From Helicobacteraceae bacterium (GTDB lineage: Bacteria > Campylobacterota > Campylobacteria > Campylobacterales > Sulfurimonadaceae), in assembly GCA_947498025.1 (NCBI GenBank), contig CANMJR010000007.1:1-64000 (forward strand): a stretch of DNA of 64,000 bases, given 5' to 3'. The translations under genes and the position numbers were made by a program. The notes under the pieces are model-generated. The model was not told the DNA's origin, made no database searches, and saw only the letters and a list, made by a program, of their open reading frames with translations. Within the stretch, counting starts at the first letter, position 1; each line of letters begins with the position of its first letter. Positions 16,228 through 25,196 of this stretch are shown here, piece by piece.

Positions 16228-16872
16228 CTACCGTACTATATCGCTGTAGTCATATTTACTCAAATCAATATACATTTTATTGCCAACCGTAACAACTCTT
16301 TTGTCCTCTTTTATTTTTTTAAATCTTTTTTTGATTTTTTCTTGCATCATCTGCGAAAAACCGCTCTGTTTGAGATATTTTTTTAGAGATATGCGTTGGT
16401 TCTCTTCTTTTGGTTCATCTTCAATATCTTCAATATCAGCCTCCACATGCGGCTCTTTGATGCTCTCTTGCATCGGAGTGTTAAGCATAAATTGTGAAGA
16501 GAGAGTGCTGAGTATATTTTTTAACTGCTCATCTTTATCTCTATAAATTTGTTCTATTTTTATTCGCTCTTCTATGAGCATCTGCTCTTTTTGGTCTCGG
16601 AGCATCCTTGTCTCACCTTCGAGTTTTTCTACTTTTTCCTGAAGTTTTACATTCTGCTCTTCTAAAAATTTATAATATTTATCATCCTGATTTTTGTCAC
16701 TTTTTTTTGTTTGTGTTTTGTGAGTCGCATGTGAAACAACCCCATCAATCTCGACGAGTTTTGCTCCATTTTCTATAACGCTTTGCAATGAGCCTCTTCT
16801 GATTCTGTTATGGATAGCTTCTTTTGAAACTCCAAAATGCGTAGCTGCATCTTCAATGCTCATCTTTGGCAT
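16228..16872 (-). CDS. HTH/coiled-coil protein, function unknown
   Basis: A 214-residue protein. The first ~45 residues look like an excisionase/MerR-type winged helix (IEDAATHFGVSKEAIHNRIRRG). A long coiled coil (~65-125, rich in E/K/Q) follows, then an acidic stretch (DIEDIEDEPKEE) and a basic C-terminus (EKIKKRFKKIKEDKR). It sits between yajQ (5 bp upstream) and cobU (0 bp downstream) in one run of genes. DNA binding and dimerisation are suggested, but I cannot name a target; a plasmid-partition or regulatory role is equally possible. Confidence 0.6.
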   Translation of the reverse strand: MPKMSIEDAATHFGVSKEAIHNRIRRGSLQSVIENGAKLVEIDGVVSHATHKTQTKKSDKNQDDKYYKFLEEQNVKLQEKVEKLEGETRMLRDQKEQMLIEERIKIEQIYRDKDEQLKNILSTLSSQFMLNTPMQESIKEPHVEADIEDIEDEPKEENQRISLKKYLKQSGFSQMMQEKIKKRFKKIKEDKRVVTVGNKMYIDLSKYDYSDIVR

Positions 16873-16877
16873 GAAGA

Positions 16878-17375
16878 TTATCTCATGTTCTCAAACACAA
16901 GAGGAGCTTCCCACTCCATGCCGCGGATTGTAGCGATTACTGTTTGTAAATCATCAAGTTTTGCACCCTTTACTCTTATAGAATCACCCTCAATCTGGGC
17001 ATTTACCTTGAGTTTTAGGTTCTTTATCTCGGCAGTTATTTTCTTAGCCTCTTTAGACTCTATGTAGTCAACGATTTTAAAAGTTGCTTTTCTGGTTCCG
17101 CCGCTTGCATCTTCTACTTTTTGCTCATCCAAAACTTTTGATGATAATCCCTGCTTTAGAAGTTTAGCAATTACAACATCTTTGAGTGCGTCAAGTTTGT
17201 TGTCGCTTGAGGCTACCAAAACAAGAAGTTTGTCTTTCTCTTTATAGGCGACTTCATAATTTGTACCCTTGAAGTCATAGCGGTTAGCAACCTCTCTGTC
17301 CACAAGATTAATTGCATCTTTAAAGCTCTGCATGTTTATTTTTGCACTAATATCAAATGAATACTCTTTTGCCAT
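16878..17375 (-). CDS. yajQ: YajQ-family nucleotide-binding protein
   Basis: A 165-residue protein matching YajQ over its whole length: 'MAKEYSFDISAKINMQSFKDAINLVDREVANRYDFKG' region at the start, and 'KITAEIKNLKLKVNAQIEGDSIRVKGAKLDDLQTVI' in the second half, the two tandem ferredoxin-like folds. Members bind nucleic acids and, in Xanthomonas, c-di-GMP, acting with a transcription factor. A partner in this window is not evident, although a c-di-GMP riboswitch occurs 14 kb away. It heads the yajQ-HTH-cobUSC run. Confidence 0.93.
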   Translation of the reverse strand: MAKEYSFDISAKINMQSFKDAINLVDREVANRYDFKGTNYEVAYKEKDKLLVLVASSDNKLDALKDVVIAKLLKQGLSSKVLDEQKVEDASGGTRKATFKIVDYIESKEAKKITAEIKNLKLKVNAQIEGDSIRVKGAKLDDLQTVIATIRGMEWEAPLVFENMR

Positions 17376-17443
17376 ATTAAACCCTTTTTACATTAATTGA
17401 AAATTATTATAACACATTTCAATTGTTAGTTCTGTTAGTTGTT

Positions 17444-18142
17444 TTAAAAACTAGGACTCCCATCGAAACCAAAACTGCCGCTAAAGTTACTAAAACTTGG
17501 GTCTGTAAACCCAAGCATGACAGATTTTGAGCGAAGTTTTTCTATGTCCGCTTTGCTAGAAATTTCCTGCGGGCAAACCATTGTACACTCATTACATAAA
17601 GTACAATCCCAAACGCCGTTGGTCTGAATGTTCTCAATTTTTGTTTGTACGCCATCTTCTCTCGCATCGCTTACATATCTCCAAACCCTTGTGAGTGCAA
17701 AAGGTCCTAAGAACTCCTCATTTACGGCATAAACAGGACAGGCGCTATAACATGAGCCGCAAAGAATACAGTCGCTTTGAACTTCATTTCTCTTCTCATC
17801 TTCCGGAGTAAGAGAGATACTGCTTTCATGTGTTTGCCAAGCTTTCGCCTTTACATTTAAAGAATAAGCCCTCTCCATGTCAACAACTAAATCACGAAGT
17901 ACAGTTACATTTCTAAGAGGCTCAACTAAATCTCCCTCTTGAACTTTGTATCCGCATGCCAAGACTTCCTTGCCGTTGACACGCACGGAACAGCTTCCGC
18001 AGATGCTGCTTCTGCATCCGCTGGAGTAGGTCAGGGTTGCATCCTGCTTTGTTTTTATCTCGCCAAGAACTTCTAAAAGTGTTGCATTTTGCATAGCAAC
18101 TTCATACTCTACAAACTCTTCTCTTTTTATTTTAATCTTCAT
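17444..18142 (-). CDS. sdhB: Succinate dehydrogenase/fumarate reductase iron-sulfur subunit, type-E-like
   Basis: A 232-residue iron-sulfur subunit. The [2Fe-2S] ligands are C43, C48, C51 and C63. The C-terminal ferredoxin domain has C125-x2-C128-x2-C131-x3-C135P and C180-x2-C183-x2-C186-x3-C190P. In classical SdhB/FrdB the place of C183 is Val/Ile/Ser, giving a [3Fe-4S] cluster; a cysteine there fits the [4Fe-4S] cluster described for archaeal 'type E' enzymes such as that of Sulfolobus. It is 3 bp downstream of sdhA. No membrane-anchor or CCG-domain subunit gene follows: the next gene is yajQ. The C-terminal 20 residues are Ser/Phe/Gly-rich. Confidence 0.88.
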   Translation of the reverse strand: MKIKIKREEFVEYEVAMQNATLLEVLGEIKTKQDATLTYSSGCRSSICGSCSVRVNGKEVLACGYKVQEGDLVEPLRNVTVLRDLVVDMERAYSLNVKAKAWQTHESSISLTPEDEKRNEVQSDCILCGSCYSACPVYAVNEEFLGPFALTRVWRYVSDAREDGVQTKIENIQTNGVWDCTLCNECTMVCPQEISSKADIEKLRSKSVMLGFTDPSFSNFSGSFGFDGSPSF

Positions 18143-18145
18143 AAG

Positions 18146-19765
18146 CTACTCCATAAAGTCCGCGCAAAGTACATCATTTTCTTTCCAAGCTATAGTATGT
18201 GCCTTGTATGCCATGTCATTTTCTTGCGGAATATCTGCCCTAAAATGAGCACCTCGGCTCTCATTTCTGCTTATCGCACAAACCAGAATTATCTCACAAA
18301 GCTCCACCATGTTTACAAACTCTATAAACTCGATAAGATTTGTGTTATACACTTTTGATTTATCTTTTGGACCCATCAAAGGAATCTCTTTTTGAATTTG
18401 ACGAATAGCTTCAAGAGCTGCCCTCAAGCTCATCTCATCTCTGCTAATGCCTACATGGTTATAAAAAAGATTGCCGATAAACTCCCGTTTTTGATAAAAA
18501 TCTATCTGGTTTGTAAACTGTTTTATATCTGTTATAAAGTTGTTAGCACTTGTTGTTTGTGTGGTAGTATCTCTACTTTTGTCAAACTTCTTTGCATGTT
18601 CGCAGGCACTCTCTCCTGCTTGTTTTCCAAAAACTACAAGTTCTAAAAGAGAGTTTCCGCCAAGACGGTTTGCACCGTGGACTTTGTGGTTTGCACACTC
18701 ACCGACTGCAAATAAACCTTTTAATTTTGTTTGAGAGTTTTTATCTACCTCGATGCCGCCCATCGTGTAGTGCGCGACCGGTTTTATGGGAATCAGTTCA
18801 TAAACAGGATCAACATTTTCATAAAGTTTGGCTAATTTTCTCTCTTGAGGAAGCTCCTCGTCTATAAACTTTTCGCCTAGATGACGAATATCTAAAAAGA
18901 CCTCTTCACCCTTTTCTATCTCATTATGGATAGCTCTTGCCACTTTATCTCGAGGCGCTAACTCGTTTGTAAATCGCTCACCCTTCGAGTTTAAGAGATG
19001 TCCGCCCGCACCTCTGGCACTCTCAGAGATTAAAATAGAAGAGTTTTTGAGAGCGGTGGGATGAAACTGGATAAACTCCATGTCGCTGAGCCTCGCTCCT
19101 GCACGGATTGCCGCTGCAATTCCGTCTCCCGTTGAGCCGATAGCATTTGTTGAGTGTTTGTGATAGACTCTGCTGTATCCTCCGGTTGCGATAATAACTG
19201 AGGCACTCTCATAGCTCTCAACCTCGCCTGTGCGTATATTTAAAACCGTCGCTCCGCATGCATAAGGTTTGTTGTTATCATCCATGTTTGTTATTATGTT
19301 TAAGAGGTATCGCTCATTCAGAATCTCGATTCCGGCGGAGAGAACTCTGTCGTATAAAGTGTGAAGAATTTTAAGTCCGGTGTAGTCCTGAGCGTAACAT
19401 GCACGGGGAGCAGAGGCACCGCCAAGGGTTCTTTGAGCGATTTTTGCGTCTTTGGTTCTGCTGAAACAAACACCGATACTATCAAGCCAACGGACGGCTT
19501 TTGGTGCTTGTTCACACATAAATCGGACTGACTCTTCATTGGCTAAGCCATGAGCTGATTTGAGAGTGTTTTGCACATGTGCTTCAACGCTATCTTCACC
19601 CGCATTTCCCAGTGCCGCATTTATTCCGCCCTGCGCCATAGTTGTCTGGCTTCTTGTAGGGTAATCTTTAGTTATGATTTTTACTTTTGCACCTGCCGCG
19701 TGTGCATTTATGGCAGCAACCAAACCTGCGCCGCCCGCTCCTATGATTAAGACATCACTTCTCAT
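18146..19765 (-). CDS. sdhA: Succinate dehydrogenase/fumarate reductase flavoprotein subunit lacking the flavinylation histidine
   Basis: A 539-residue flavoprotein. An FAD-binding GxGxxG (IIGAGGAGL) is at 7-15. Active-site features are present: 'ESARGAGGHLLNSKGERF', 'ELAPRDKVARAI', 'HYTMGGI' and 'GANRLGGNSLLE'. The position that is histidine in SdhA/FrdA (RSHT, covalent FAD) is Gln40 here (TRSQTTMAQGG), so FAD should be non-covalently bound. No Tat signal is present, so it faces the cytoplasm, unlike the periplasmic methylmenaquinol:fumarate reductase of some Campylobacterota. It lies 10 bp after the small membrane protein gene and 3 bp before sdhB. It may be a thiol:fumarate-reductase-like enzyme; direction of reaction unknown. 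Confidence 0.88.
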   Translation of the reverse strand: MRSDVLIIGAGGAGLVAAINAHAAGAKVKIITKDYPTRSQTTMAQGGINAALGNAGEDSVEAHVQNTLKSAHGLANEESVRFMCEQAPKAVRWLDSIGVCFSRTKDAKIAQRTLGGASAPRACYAQDYTGLKILHTLYDRVLSAGIEILNERYLLNIITNMDDNNKPYACGATVLNIRTGEVESYESASVIIATGGYSRVYHKHSTNAIGSTGDGIAAAIRAGARLSDMEFIQFHPTALKNSSILISESARGAGGHLLNSKGERFTNELAPRDKVARAIHNEIEKGEEVFLDIRHLGEKFIDEELPQERKLAKLYENVDPVYELIPIKPVAHYTMGGIEVDKNSQTKLKGLFAVGECANHKVHGANRLGGNSLLELVVFGKQAGESACEHAKKFDKSRDTTTQTTSANNFITDIKQFTNQIDFYQKREFIGNLFYNHVGISRDEMSLRAALEAIRQIQKEIPLMGPKDKSKVYNTNLIEFIEFVNMVELCEIILVCAISRNESRGAHFRADIPQENDMAYKAHTIAWKENDVLCADFME

Positions 19766-19775
19766 ACACTCACCT

Positions 19776-20180
19776 TTAAAATATTTGAGCTAAAACAAAA
19801 TATCGTAGTACCCTTAAACTTCCTGCAATTATAACAAACCAAACAAACCTAACTCTTATAACACCTGCAACAAGTGTGAGTGGGTCGCCGATGAGGGGAA
19901 GCCATGTGAAGGGCAGAATGAAATAGCCGTATTTAGTTCCATATGCCAAGCTTTTAGAGCCAATTTTAGATTTTGAAAGTTTTGTTTTTGTTTTTTCGCT
20001 AAGCCAGTAACCAAACCGGTAGTTGAGGATTATGGCTAAAACATTTCCGGATGAGGCAAAAAACATAGCATGAGAAAATGGCATCCCCTCTGAGAGAGCC
20101 AACAAAAAAGTAGCTTCCGAACTCAGAGGAAAGATGGTTGCGGCAAGAAAAGCAGAGAGAAAAAGGGCTAATTCCGGCAT
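19776..20180 (-). CDS. YqaA/DedA-type (VTT domain) small membrane protein
   Basis: A ~134-residue inner-membrane protein with about four hydrophobic segments. 'LSSEATFLLAL', 'GNVLAIILNYRFGYWLSE' and 'WLPLIGDPLTLVAGVIRVR' match the SNARE-associated/VTT (YqaA) family, whose members are linked to lipid scrambling and envelope homeostasis. I place the start at ATG 20180 (MPELALF). A frame 20 residues longer exists, but those codons read through the REP hairpin, which argues against it being coding. It precedes sdhA by 10 bp. Confidence 0.8.
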   Translation of the reverse strand: MPELALFLSAFLAATIFPLSSEATFLLALSEGMPFSHAMFFASSGNVLAIILNYRFGYWLSEKTKTKLSKSKIGSKSLAYGTKYGYFILPFTWLPLIGDPLTLVAGVIRVRFVWFVIIAGSLRVLRYFVLAQIF

Positions 20181-20210
20181 GTGAGCTTTATTGGAGATAA
20201 GTTGCTTTTC

Positions 20211-20300
20211 GTTCCCATCGTCCTCGATGGGAATGCACACATAAATGTCACATGTGAAAGTAAATATTTGTAAGCATTCCCAAGCTGGAGCTTGGGAATG
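20211..20300. repeat. REP-type palindrome pair (REPIN/BIME-like)
   Basis: Two hairpins about 37 bp apart: GTTCCCATCG-tcct-CGATGGGAATGC (20211-20236) and GCATTCCCAAGCT-gg-AGCTTGGGAATG (20274-20300). The shared outer parts GTTCCC...GGGAATGC and GCATTCCC...GGGAATG are mirror-arranged, the layout of REPINs spread by RAYT (Y1 tyrosine) transposases. It sits between purT and the VTT gene. No RAYT gene is in the window. Confidence 0.75.
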
Positions 20301-20317
20301 AGGAAGATTTTCATATT

Positions 20318-21481
20318 TTACGCGTCTTTAATTTTTTTGATGAGCTCTCTTGCTTTAGCAAGTGCGGCATCCACTTTGTCAAATACAAGAGCAACTGCTA
20401 AACGGCGACCCTTGTGTGCTTCCGGTTTTGAGAAGATTCTTACAAAACTGTTTTGGCTAAAAAGAGAGTCATCTACATCTACAACAGGAGCAAAGTTGTG
20501 AGTCTCTGATTTGAATGCGGCACTTGCGCCGTCTCCATAAAATGTAAATCCAAGCGGAAGCCCTAAAACGGCTCTTAAATGGAGTGCGAATTCGCTTTGG
20601 CTTTGCGTAATGAGTGTAACCATTCCCGTATCATGCGGGCGAGGTGAAACTTCTGAAAAATAGACTTCATCCCCTTTAATAAAGAGCTCAACCCCAAAAA
20701 GACCTTGACCGCCAAGTCCGTCGGTGATTTTCTTTGCCATCTCCTGAGCCTTTTGTTTTGCAACTTCACTCATCGCCATCGGCTGCCATGAGAAAACATA
20801 ATCGCCGTCTTTTTGCTCATGCCCGATAGGTTCGCAAAAAACCGTCTCTTTTCCGTTTCTGGCAGTCAAAAGTGCAATCTCATAATCAAAGTCAACAAAA
20901 GCTTCCACGATAAGCTCGCTTGAATCGCCTCTTGCCTCTTTTGCCATCTCCCATGATTTCTCAATGTCTGTGGCACTTTTTGCCACACTCTGCCCATGTC
21001 CTGAGCTGCTCATAACAGGCTTAATAACACAAGGAAATCCCATACGCTCCGCTGCAGCTTTGAGCTCATCCAGCGTTTTTACAAATTCGTACGCACCCGT
21101 TTTTAGCCCCAACTCTTCGGCCGCAAAACGGCGGATATTTTTACGGTTCATGGTTTTGTTTACCGCTTCGGCATTTGGAATAACATTAAACCCTTCAGCT
21201 TCCGCTTCAAAGAGAGCGGCGATGCTGATAGCTTCGATTTCAGGCAAAATGTAGTCAGGTTTTTCATGGCGGATAATCTCTAAGAGAGCATCTTTGTCTT
21301 GCATGTTTACGACATAGGAGCGGTGTGCTACATGGTGTGCGGGAGCATTTTGGTATCTGTCAACTGTGACAACTTCAAGCCCCAATCTTTGAGCTTCGAT
21401 AACGACCTCTTTGCCTAGTTCACCAGAACCAAGTAACATAATTTTTTTTGAATTTGATTTGAGGGGAGCGGAGAATTGCAT
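20318..21481 (-). CDS. purT: Formate-dependent phosphoribosylglycinamide formyltransferase 2
   Basis: A 387-residue ATP-grasp enzyme that makes formyl-GAR from GAR, formate and ATP in purine synthesis. Seen are '[21 protein letters not shown]', 'PEIEAI', '[16 protein letters not shown]' (ATP-grasp lysine and glycine-rich loop), '[12 protein letters not shown]' and '[11 protein letters not shown]'. The start MQFSAPL has GAAGGAA upstream; a reading from 21526 would add 15 unlikely residues. It stands between the flgE 3' region and a REP pair and appears monocistronic. Confidence 0.96.
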   Translation of the reverse strand: MQFSAPLKSNSKKIMLLGSGELGKEVVIEAQRLGLEVVTVDRYQNAPAHHVAHRSYVVNMQDKDALLEIIRHEKPDYILPEIEAISIAALFEAEAEGFNVIPNAEAVNKTMNRKNIRRFAAEELGLKTGAYEFVKTLDELKAAAERMGFPCVIKPVMSSSGHGQSVAKSATDIEKSWEMAKEARGDSSELIVEAFVDFDYEIALLTARNGKETVFCEPIGHEQKDGDYVFSWQPMAMSEVAKQKAQEMAKKITDGLGGQGLFGVELFIKGDEVYFSEVSPRPHDTGMVTLITQSQSEFALHLRAVLGLPLGFTFYGDGASAAFKSETHNFAPVVDVDDSLFSQNSFVRIFSKPEAHKGRRLAVALVFDKVDAALAKARELIKKIKDA

Positions 21482-21551
21482 AAAAATTCCTTCTAAAATA
21501 TTGTTGAAATTATATCGTAATGTCATTAAAGAGAAGAAATCTGCCTTGAAA

Positions 21552-21610
21552 AAGGCTAGCTTTAGTGGGCTACGCGCCCTGAGCGAAGCTAAAGGAATTA
21601 CTTCCTTTAG
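21552..21610 (-). terminator. Stem-loops between flgE and purT, probable flgE terminator
   Basis: A perfect 9-bp hairpin CTAAAGGAA-ttac-TTCCTTTAG (21589-21610), then a GGGC/GCCC stem (~21567-21579) and GCCTTTTTCAAGGC (minus reading, ~21542-21555) followed by T-rich sequence. Reading on the minus strand this lies just after the flgE stop. The piling-up of inverted repeats could also be a mobile small repeat. Confidence 0.5.
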
Positions 21611-21635
21611 CGCGTATAAATAGTGGTAGAATTAA

Positions 21636-23771
21636 TTACTGTTTTAACCCGATGAGAGTTTGAAGAAGCTGATCTGAAGTGGTAATTGTTTTACCGTTCG
21701 CCTGATAGCCTCTTTGAATAATAATAAGCTGTGTCAATGCACGAGAGAGGTCAACATTTGATGCCTCAAGCGCGGCTGATTGGATAAATCCACGCCCTGC
21801 AGTCGCCGCCGTACCGATGATCGGCTCGCCTGAGTTGGCAGATTGGGTAAATACATTTCCGCCCTCCGTTCCAAGCCCTTCATTATTCGTAAATTTAGCC
21901 ATAGCAACCTGAGCAAGACCGAAAGAACGGCCGTTTGAAAACGAGCCGACTAAAGTACCGGTTTGGTCAATTCTGATTCCTACTAAATCTCCGCCCGTAT
22001 AACCGTCTTGAGAGATACCGGATGTTGATGATGCAGAGTCAAAACTTGTCATTCCATCAAACGCATTTGGAGTACCAAAGCTGAGACTTATCTGTTGGTC
22101 AGGTGCCGAACCGTTATTTCCTGAAAATGAGACATTTGGCGGATTATAGGTTGATAATGAACCGTCATTGTTAAAACGAATAGAACCTGTTTTTTCATTA
22201 TAGGGTGCAACTGTATTAATAGTAGCCGGTTCCGGAACAGTGATTCTCATATCCCAAGTGCTGCCCGTTGTTGTGTCAACCGCTGTTTTTCTAAACTCCA
22301 TTCTTAGCGTATGTTTAGAGCCAAGAGAGTCAAAAACATCTATGCCGCTTGAGTGCGTTGCTGCATTAAAACCTTGGGAGTATGCCTTGCCGCCACTTCC
22401 AGAGGGTAAAACAGCGTTCATTGCCTGCATGTTTCTGCTAAAGCGGATATTATCGGTAATGCCTGTAGCCGAATAGGATGTGATTTTTAGATTCATGTCA
22501 TAATCATTCAGCGCACCGCCGGGATTTATTATCTCAAACTTCCCTTGCGCATTTACTTTAATCTCTATGTTATTACCGGCACCGGCAACGCCGCCACCAT
22601 CAGCACGCGCTTGCTTCTCCATAGCATATCTTAAATCAGAGAGAGTAGTAAATTTTTTGTCACTGCCTGTTGCCGTTGAGACAACAGCAGGGTCATACTG
22701 GTATTTATATGCAGTTGTAGCTGAACCGTTCGTAATACCACTGTTTGCATTATTGGCAACTACATGGATATTGTGTGATGCAGAATCACTACTGTTAGTA
22801 TTTGTTAAATTAATTTTATTATTTACTATATCGTATGTAGCAGTCACTCCCGTTACGGATGTTTGAGCATTAATTGCCGCCGTGAATCTATTTCCATTTA
22901 CTGCTGCCGTGTTTAAGGCATCACCGCCAGTTGTTGTAATCAGTTTAGTCGTACCGTCATCAAGTGTAAATGTTAAACTTAGCTCTCCTGCACCGGCAGC
23001 AACTACTCCGACACTATCTATTTGAGCATTTTTAAACGATGCCCATATACCTTGATCTTTCTGAAGACTAAAAGCTTCTCCGGTCTCGTTAAACATAACC
23101 CCTGCATCACCTGCGGGTACAGGATTTCCGGCTGCATCAATACCGTCATAGGAACCCGGAGTTGTTACGCTTGGCGGAATACCTGTTTTTATTTCATACG
23201 CCGGAGAAAAGCTCTCAACAAGTATTCCTGAGTCAAGGTTTGCTTTGAGTACAACCTCACTACTAGGATTTGCAGGCGTTGTAAGCCCCGGTGCTATATT
23301 TATACTTGTTATCGGTGCAGTTGAGTCAACTTTGCCCGTATTAGAGTCTCTTAGCCAACCTTGCGTTACAAAACCGTTATTATCGACAAAGTTTCCGCCG
23401 GCATCAAATTTAAAGTCGCCTGCTCTAGTAAATTTGTAGGTACTGCCGCCATCGGGAGAGATTATAAAAAACCCGTCCCCTTGAATTGCGACATCGGTAT
23501 TTTTGTCAGAATTTTGGATAGAACCTTGAGAAAATATGCGTGTCATGGAGCTTATAGAAGAACCAAGCCCAACCTGCACGGCATTTTTACCGCCTAACGC
23601 GCCTTGAGGAGCCGTAGCGATTGCCTGATTTTGAGCCAAAAGGTCTGAAAAGTTAGCACGAGAATATTTAAAACCTGTTGTGTTTACATTGGCAATATTA
23701 TTTGATTCAACATCCATCGCAACTTGATGCGATTGTAGCCCTGAAACACCAGAATAAAGTGATTTTAACAT
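21636..23771 (-). CDS. flgE: Flagellar hook protein FlgE
   Basis: A 711-residue hook protein, in the large size class seen in Helicobacter and Campylobacter. The N-terminus 'MLKSLYSGVSGLQSHQVAMD' and 'NNIANVNTTGFKYSRANF' is the conserved rod/hook D0 motif; 'NTDVAIQGDGFFII' and 'FTRAGDFKFDAGGNFV' follow. The C-terminus has 'SNVDLSRALTQLIIIQRGYQANGKTITTSD', the D0 heptad. The middle ~200-530 is a Thr/Asn/Gly-rich surface region special to this group. It is exported by the flagellar secretion system and polymerises on the FlgD cap. Its own RpoN-type promoter lies at 23862-23879. Confidence 0.96.
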   Translation of the reverse strand: MLKSLYSGVSGLQSHQVAMDVESNNIANVNTTGFKYSRANFSDLLAQNQAIATAPQGALGGKNAVQVGLGSSISSMTRIFSQGSIQNSDKNTDVAIQGDGFFIISPDGGSTYKFTRAGDFKFDAGGNFVDNNGFVTQGWLRDSNTGKVDSTAPITSINIAPGLTTPANPSSEVVLKANLDSGILVESFSPAYEIKTGIPPSVTTPGSYDGIDAAGNPVPAGDAGVMFNETGEAFSLQKDQGIWASFKNAQIDSVGVVAAGAGELSLTFTLDDGTTKLITTTGGDALNTAAVNGNRFTAAINAQTSVTGVTATYDIVNNKINLTNTNSSDSASHNIHVVANNANSGITNGSATTAYKYQYDPAVVSTATGSDKKFTTLSDLRYAMEKQARADGGGVAGAGNNIEIKVNAQGKFEIINPGGALNDYDMNLKITSYSATGITDNIRFSRNMQAMNAVLPSGSGGKAYSQGFNAATHSSGIDVFDSLGSKHTLRMEFRKTAVDTTTGSTWDMRITVPEPATINTVAPYNEKTGSIRFNNDGSLSTYNPPNVSFSGNNGSAPDQQISLSFGTPNAFDGMTSFDSASSTSGISQDGYTGGDLVGIRIDQTGTLVGSFSNGRSFGLAQVAMAKFTNNEGLGTEGGNVFTQSANSGEPIIGTAATAGRGFIQSAALEASNVDLSRALTQLIIIQRGYQANGKTITTSDQLLQTLIGLKQ

Positions 23772-23805
23772 TGTAAATCCTTTTTTGTTTTCATTTATTT
23801 AACAA

Positions 23806-23828
23806 GCGAAGGGAACAACTCCTTTCGC
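23806..23828 (-). other. Leader hairpin upstream of flgE
   Basis: GCGAA-a-GGA / TCC-c-TTCGC (one mismatch, loop of 5) lies between the RpoN-type promoter and the flgE start, about 35 bases before the ATG. No T-run follows on the minus strand, so a stabilising 5' leader structure is more likely than a terminator of the gene upstream. Confidence 0.4.
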
Positions 23829-23861
23829 CAAAATTTTTATCTTAATAATAGTAGGAACATT

Positions 23862-23879
23862 CAGCATTTAGCGTTCCAA
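23862..23879 (-). promoter_or_regulatory. RpoN (sigma-54) promoter for flgE
   Basis: Minus-strand TTGGAACGCTAAATGCT has the -24 GG and -12 GC dinucleotides exactly 10 bases apart, and closely resembles the promoter before fliK. It lies at the end of flgE2, about 90 bp before flgE. Campylobacterota hook genes are known RpoN/FlgR targets. Confidence 0.75.
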
Positions 23880-23888
23880 GTTATCTAT

Positions 23889-25148
23889 TTACTTATGCAT
23901 GTTTAAAGCTTTTTGTATCATTTGATCTGCTGTTGTTACACATTTTGAACTGGCGTCATACGCTTTTTGATGTATTATTAAATCTGTTAACGCCGTGCTC
24001 ATTTGAACATTTGAACCCTCTAGTTTATAGTTCATAATGCTTGCACCTATGGTATCGTTGCCGTTTGCATCTTTAAAAAACATTGCATTTCCGCTATTAG
24101 AAGATTGGGAAAATTTTGTTCCGGTTACTCTGTCTAATCCTTGGTCATTTTGAAAATGATAGACGGCAATTTTGCCCACACTGCTTTGCAGACCGTTTGT
24201 GAAGGTCGCCAAAACTTCTCCGTTTTTGTTAATTGAATACCCTTCAAGATTTCCGCCAACTGTTCCGTCTGTTATACTCGAACCCGATTTATAAATTCCG
24301 TTCGTTGTAACTACTCCGCCATATCCACTGCCCAAATCAATTGTTACATTTGTACCGTTATTATCAATAGCTGTGAGCGTAGTTGAGAGCAAATCACCAT
24401 ATTCACCAAAGTTTACTGTTCCTGTTTTAGTGTCATAAGTAGTTAATTCATCTGATGATTTTGTAGTTGCAACTACATCCCATTGGGTTCCCGGTGGAGT
24501 TTGAGTAGCACTTTTTGTAAACTCCAATTGCAGATTATTTTTATTCCCTTGTGCATCAACAATTCCGGTACCGATAGGTACCATCTCTGTGCCGAGACCT
24601 AGATTGGCAAAGAACTTTGCATTTGTTGAGGGCTCTGCAGGATAGGTTAGATATTTTGGAAATTGCAGTTTTTCTTGAGCTGCTGCGCTTTTTAACGGCA
24701 CTTCATTCAGCGTTTTAGTAAGTATGTTGTTGGAGATATTTCCACCCATGGTTCCCAAAACATTAAAGCCGTCACCGGTTACAAAATTATCATTGGCATC
24801 AAAAGAGAAATTTCCGTCGCGGGTGTATAAAGGAGCACCGGAGGACTGCACGCCAAACCATCCATCCCCGCTAATTGCCAAATCGGTATTTTTTTCTGAG
24901 AGTATTGGAGAACCGTTTTGCATATTCATAGTTGTCGCAGAGATTCTTGTACCAATACCGATTTGACTATTTGCACTTGAGCTTGCAGAAGTTGAGTTGA
25001 GTGCATTTTCAAAGAGGGATGAAAACTCCGCACTATATCCACGAAACCCGTTTGTACTTACATTTGCCAAGTTGTCAGATATTACATCTATGGCTGTTTG
25101 GTTACTCTTAAGAGCAGAGACTCCCGTATAAAAAGCTTGAGTCATCAT
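23889..25148 (-). CDS. Second FlgE/FlgF-type flagellar hook-basal body protein
   Basis: A 419-residue paralogue of FlgE. N-terminal 'AFYTGVSALKSNQTAIDVISDNLANVSTNGFRGY' region and 'NTDLAISGDGWFGV', 'YTRDGNFSFDANDNFV' are hook/rod signatures, and the C-terminus 'GSNVQMSTALTDLIIHQKAYDASSKCVTTADQM' is the matching D0 helix. It lacks the large variable middle of the 711-residue FlgE. It lies between flgD and flgE in the hook operon, so it may form a hook-filament or hook-cap-associated section, or be the 'FlgE2' type known in Campylobacter. The first ATG has AAGGA 7 bases upstream. Confidence 0.88.
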   Translation of the reverse strand: MMTQAFYTGVSALKSNQTAIDVISDNLANVSTNGFRGYSAEFSSLFENALNSTSASSSANSQIGIGTRISATTMNMQNGSPILSEKNTDLAISGDGWFGVQSSGAPLYTRDGNFSFDANDNFVTGDGFNVLGTMGGNISNNILTKTLNEVPLKSAAAQEKLQFPKYLTYPAEPSTNAKFFANLGLGTEMVPIGTGIVDAQGNKNNLQLEFTKSATQTPPGTQWDVVATTKSSDELTTYDTKTGTVNFGEYGDLLSTTLTAIDNNGTNVTIDLGSGYGGVVTTNGIYKSGSSITDGTVGGNLEGYSINKNGEVLATFTNGLQSSVGKIAVYHFQNDQGLDRVTGTKFSQSSNSGNAMFFKDANGNDTIGASIMNYKLEGSNVQMSTALTDLIIHQKAYDASSKCVTTADQMIQKALNMHK

Positions 25149-25196
25149 AACAAAATCCTTATAACGAACTTATTCGTTTGAATGTGTAACATAAAT

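Noticed and set aside
20181-20240. Longer N-terminus for the VTT-domain protein
   Set aside because: The extra 20 residues come from translating a REP hairpin; the ATG at 20180 starts the conserved part.
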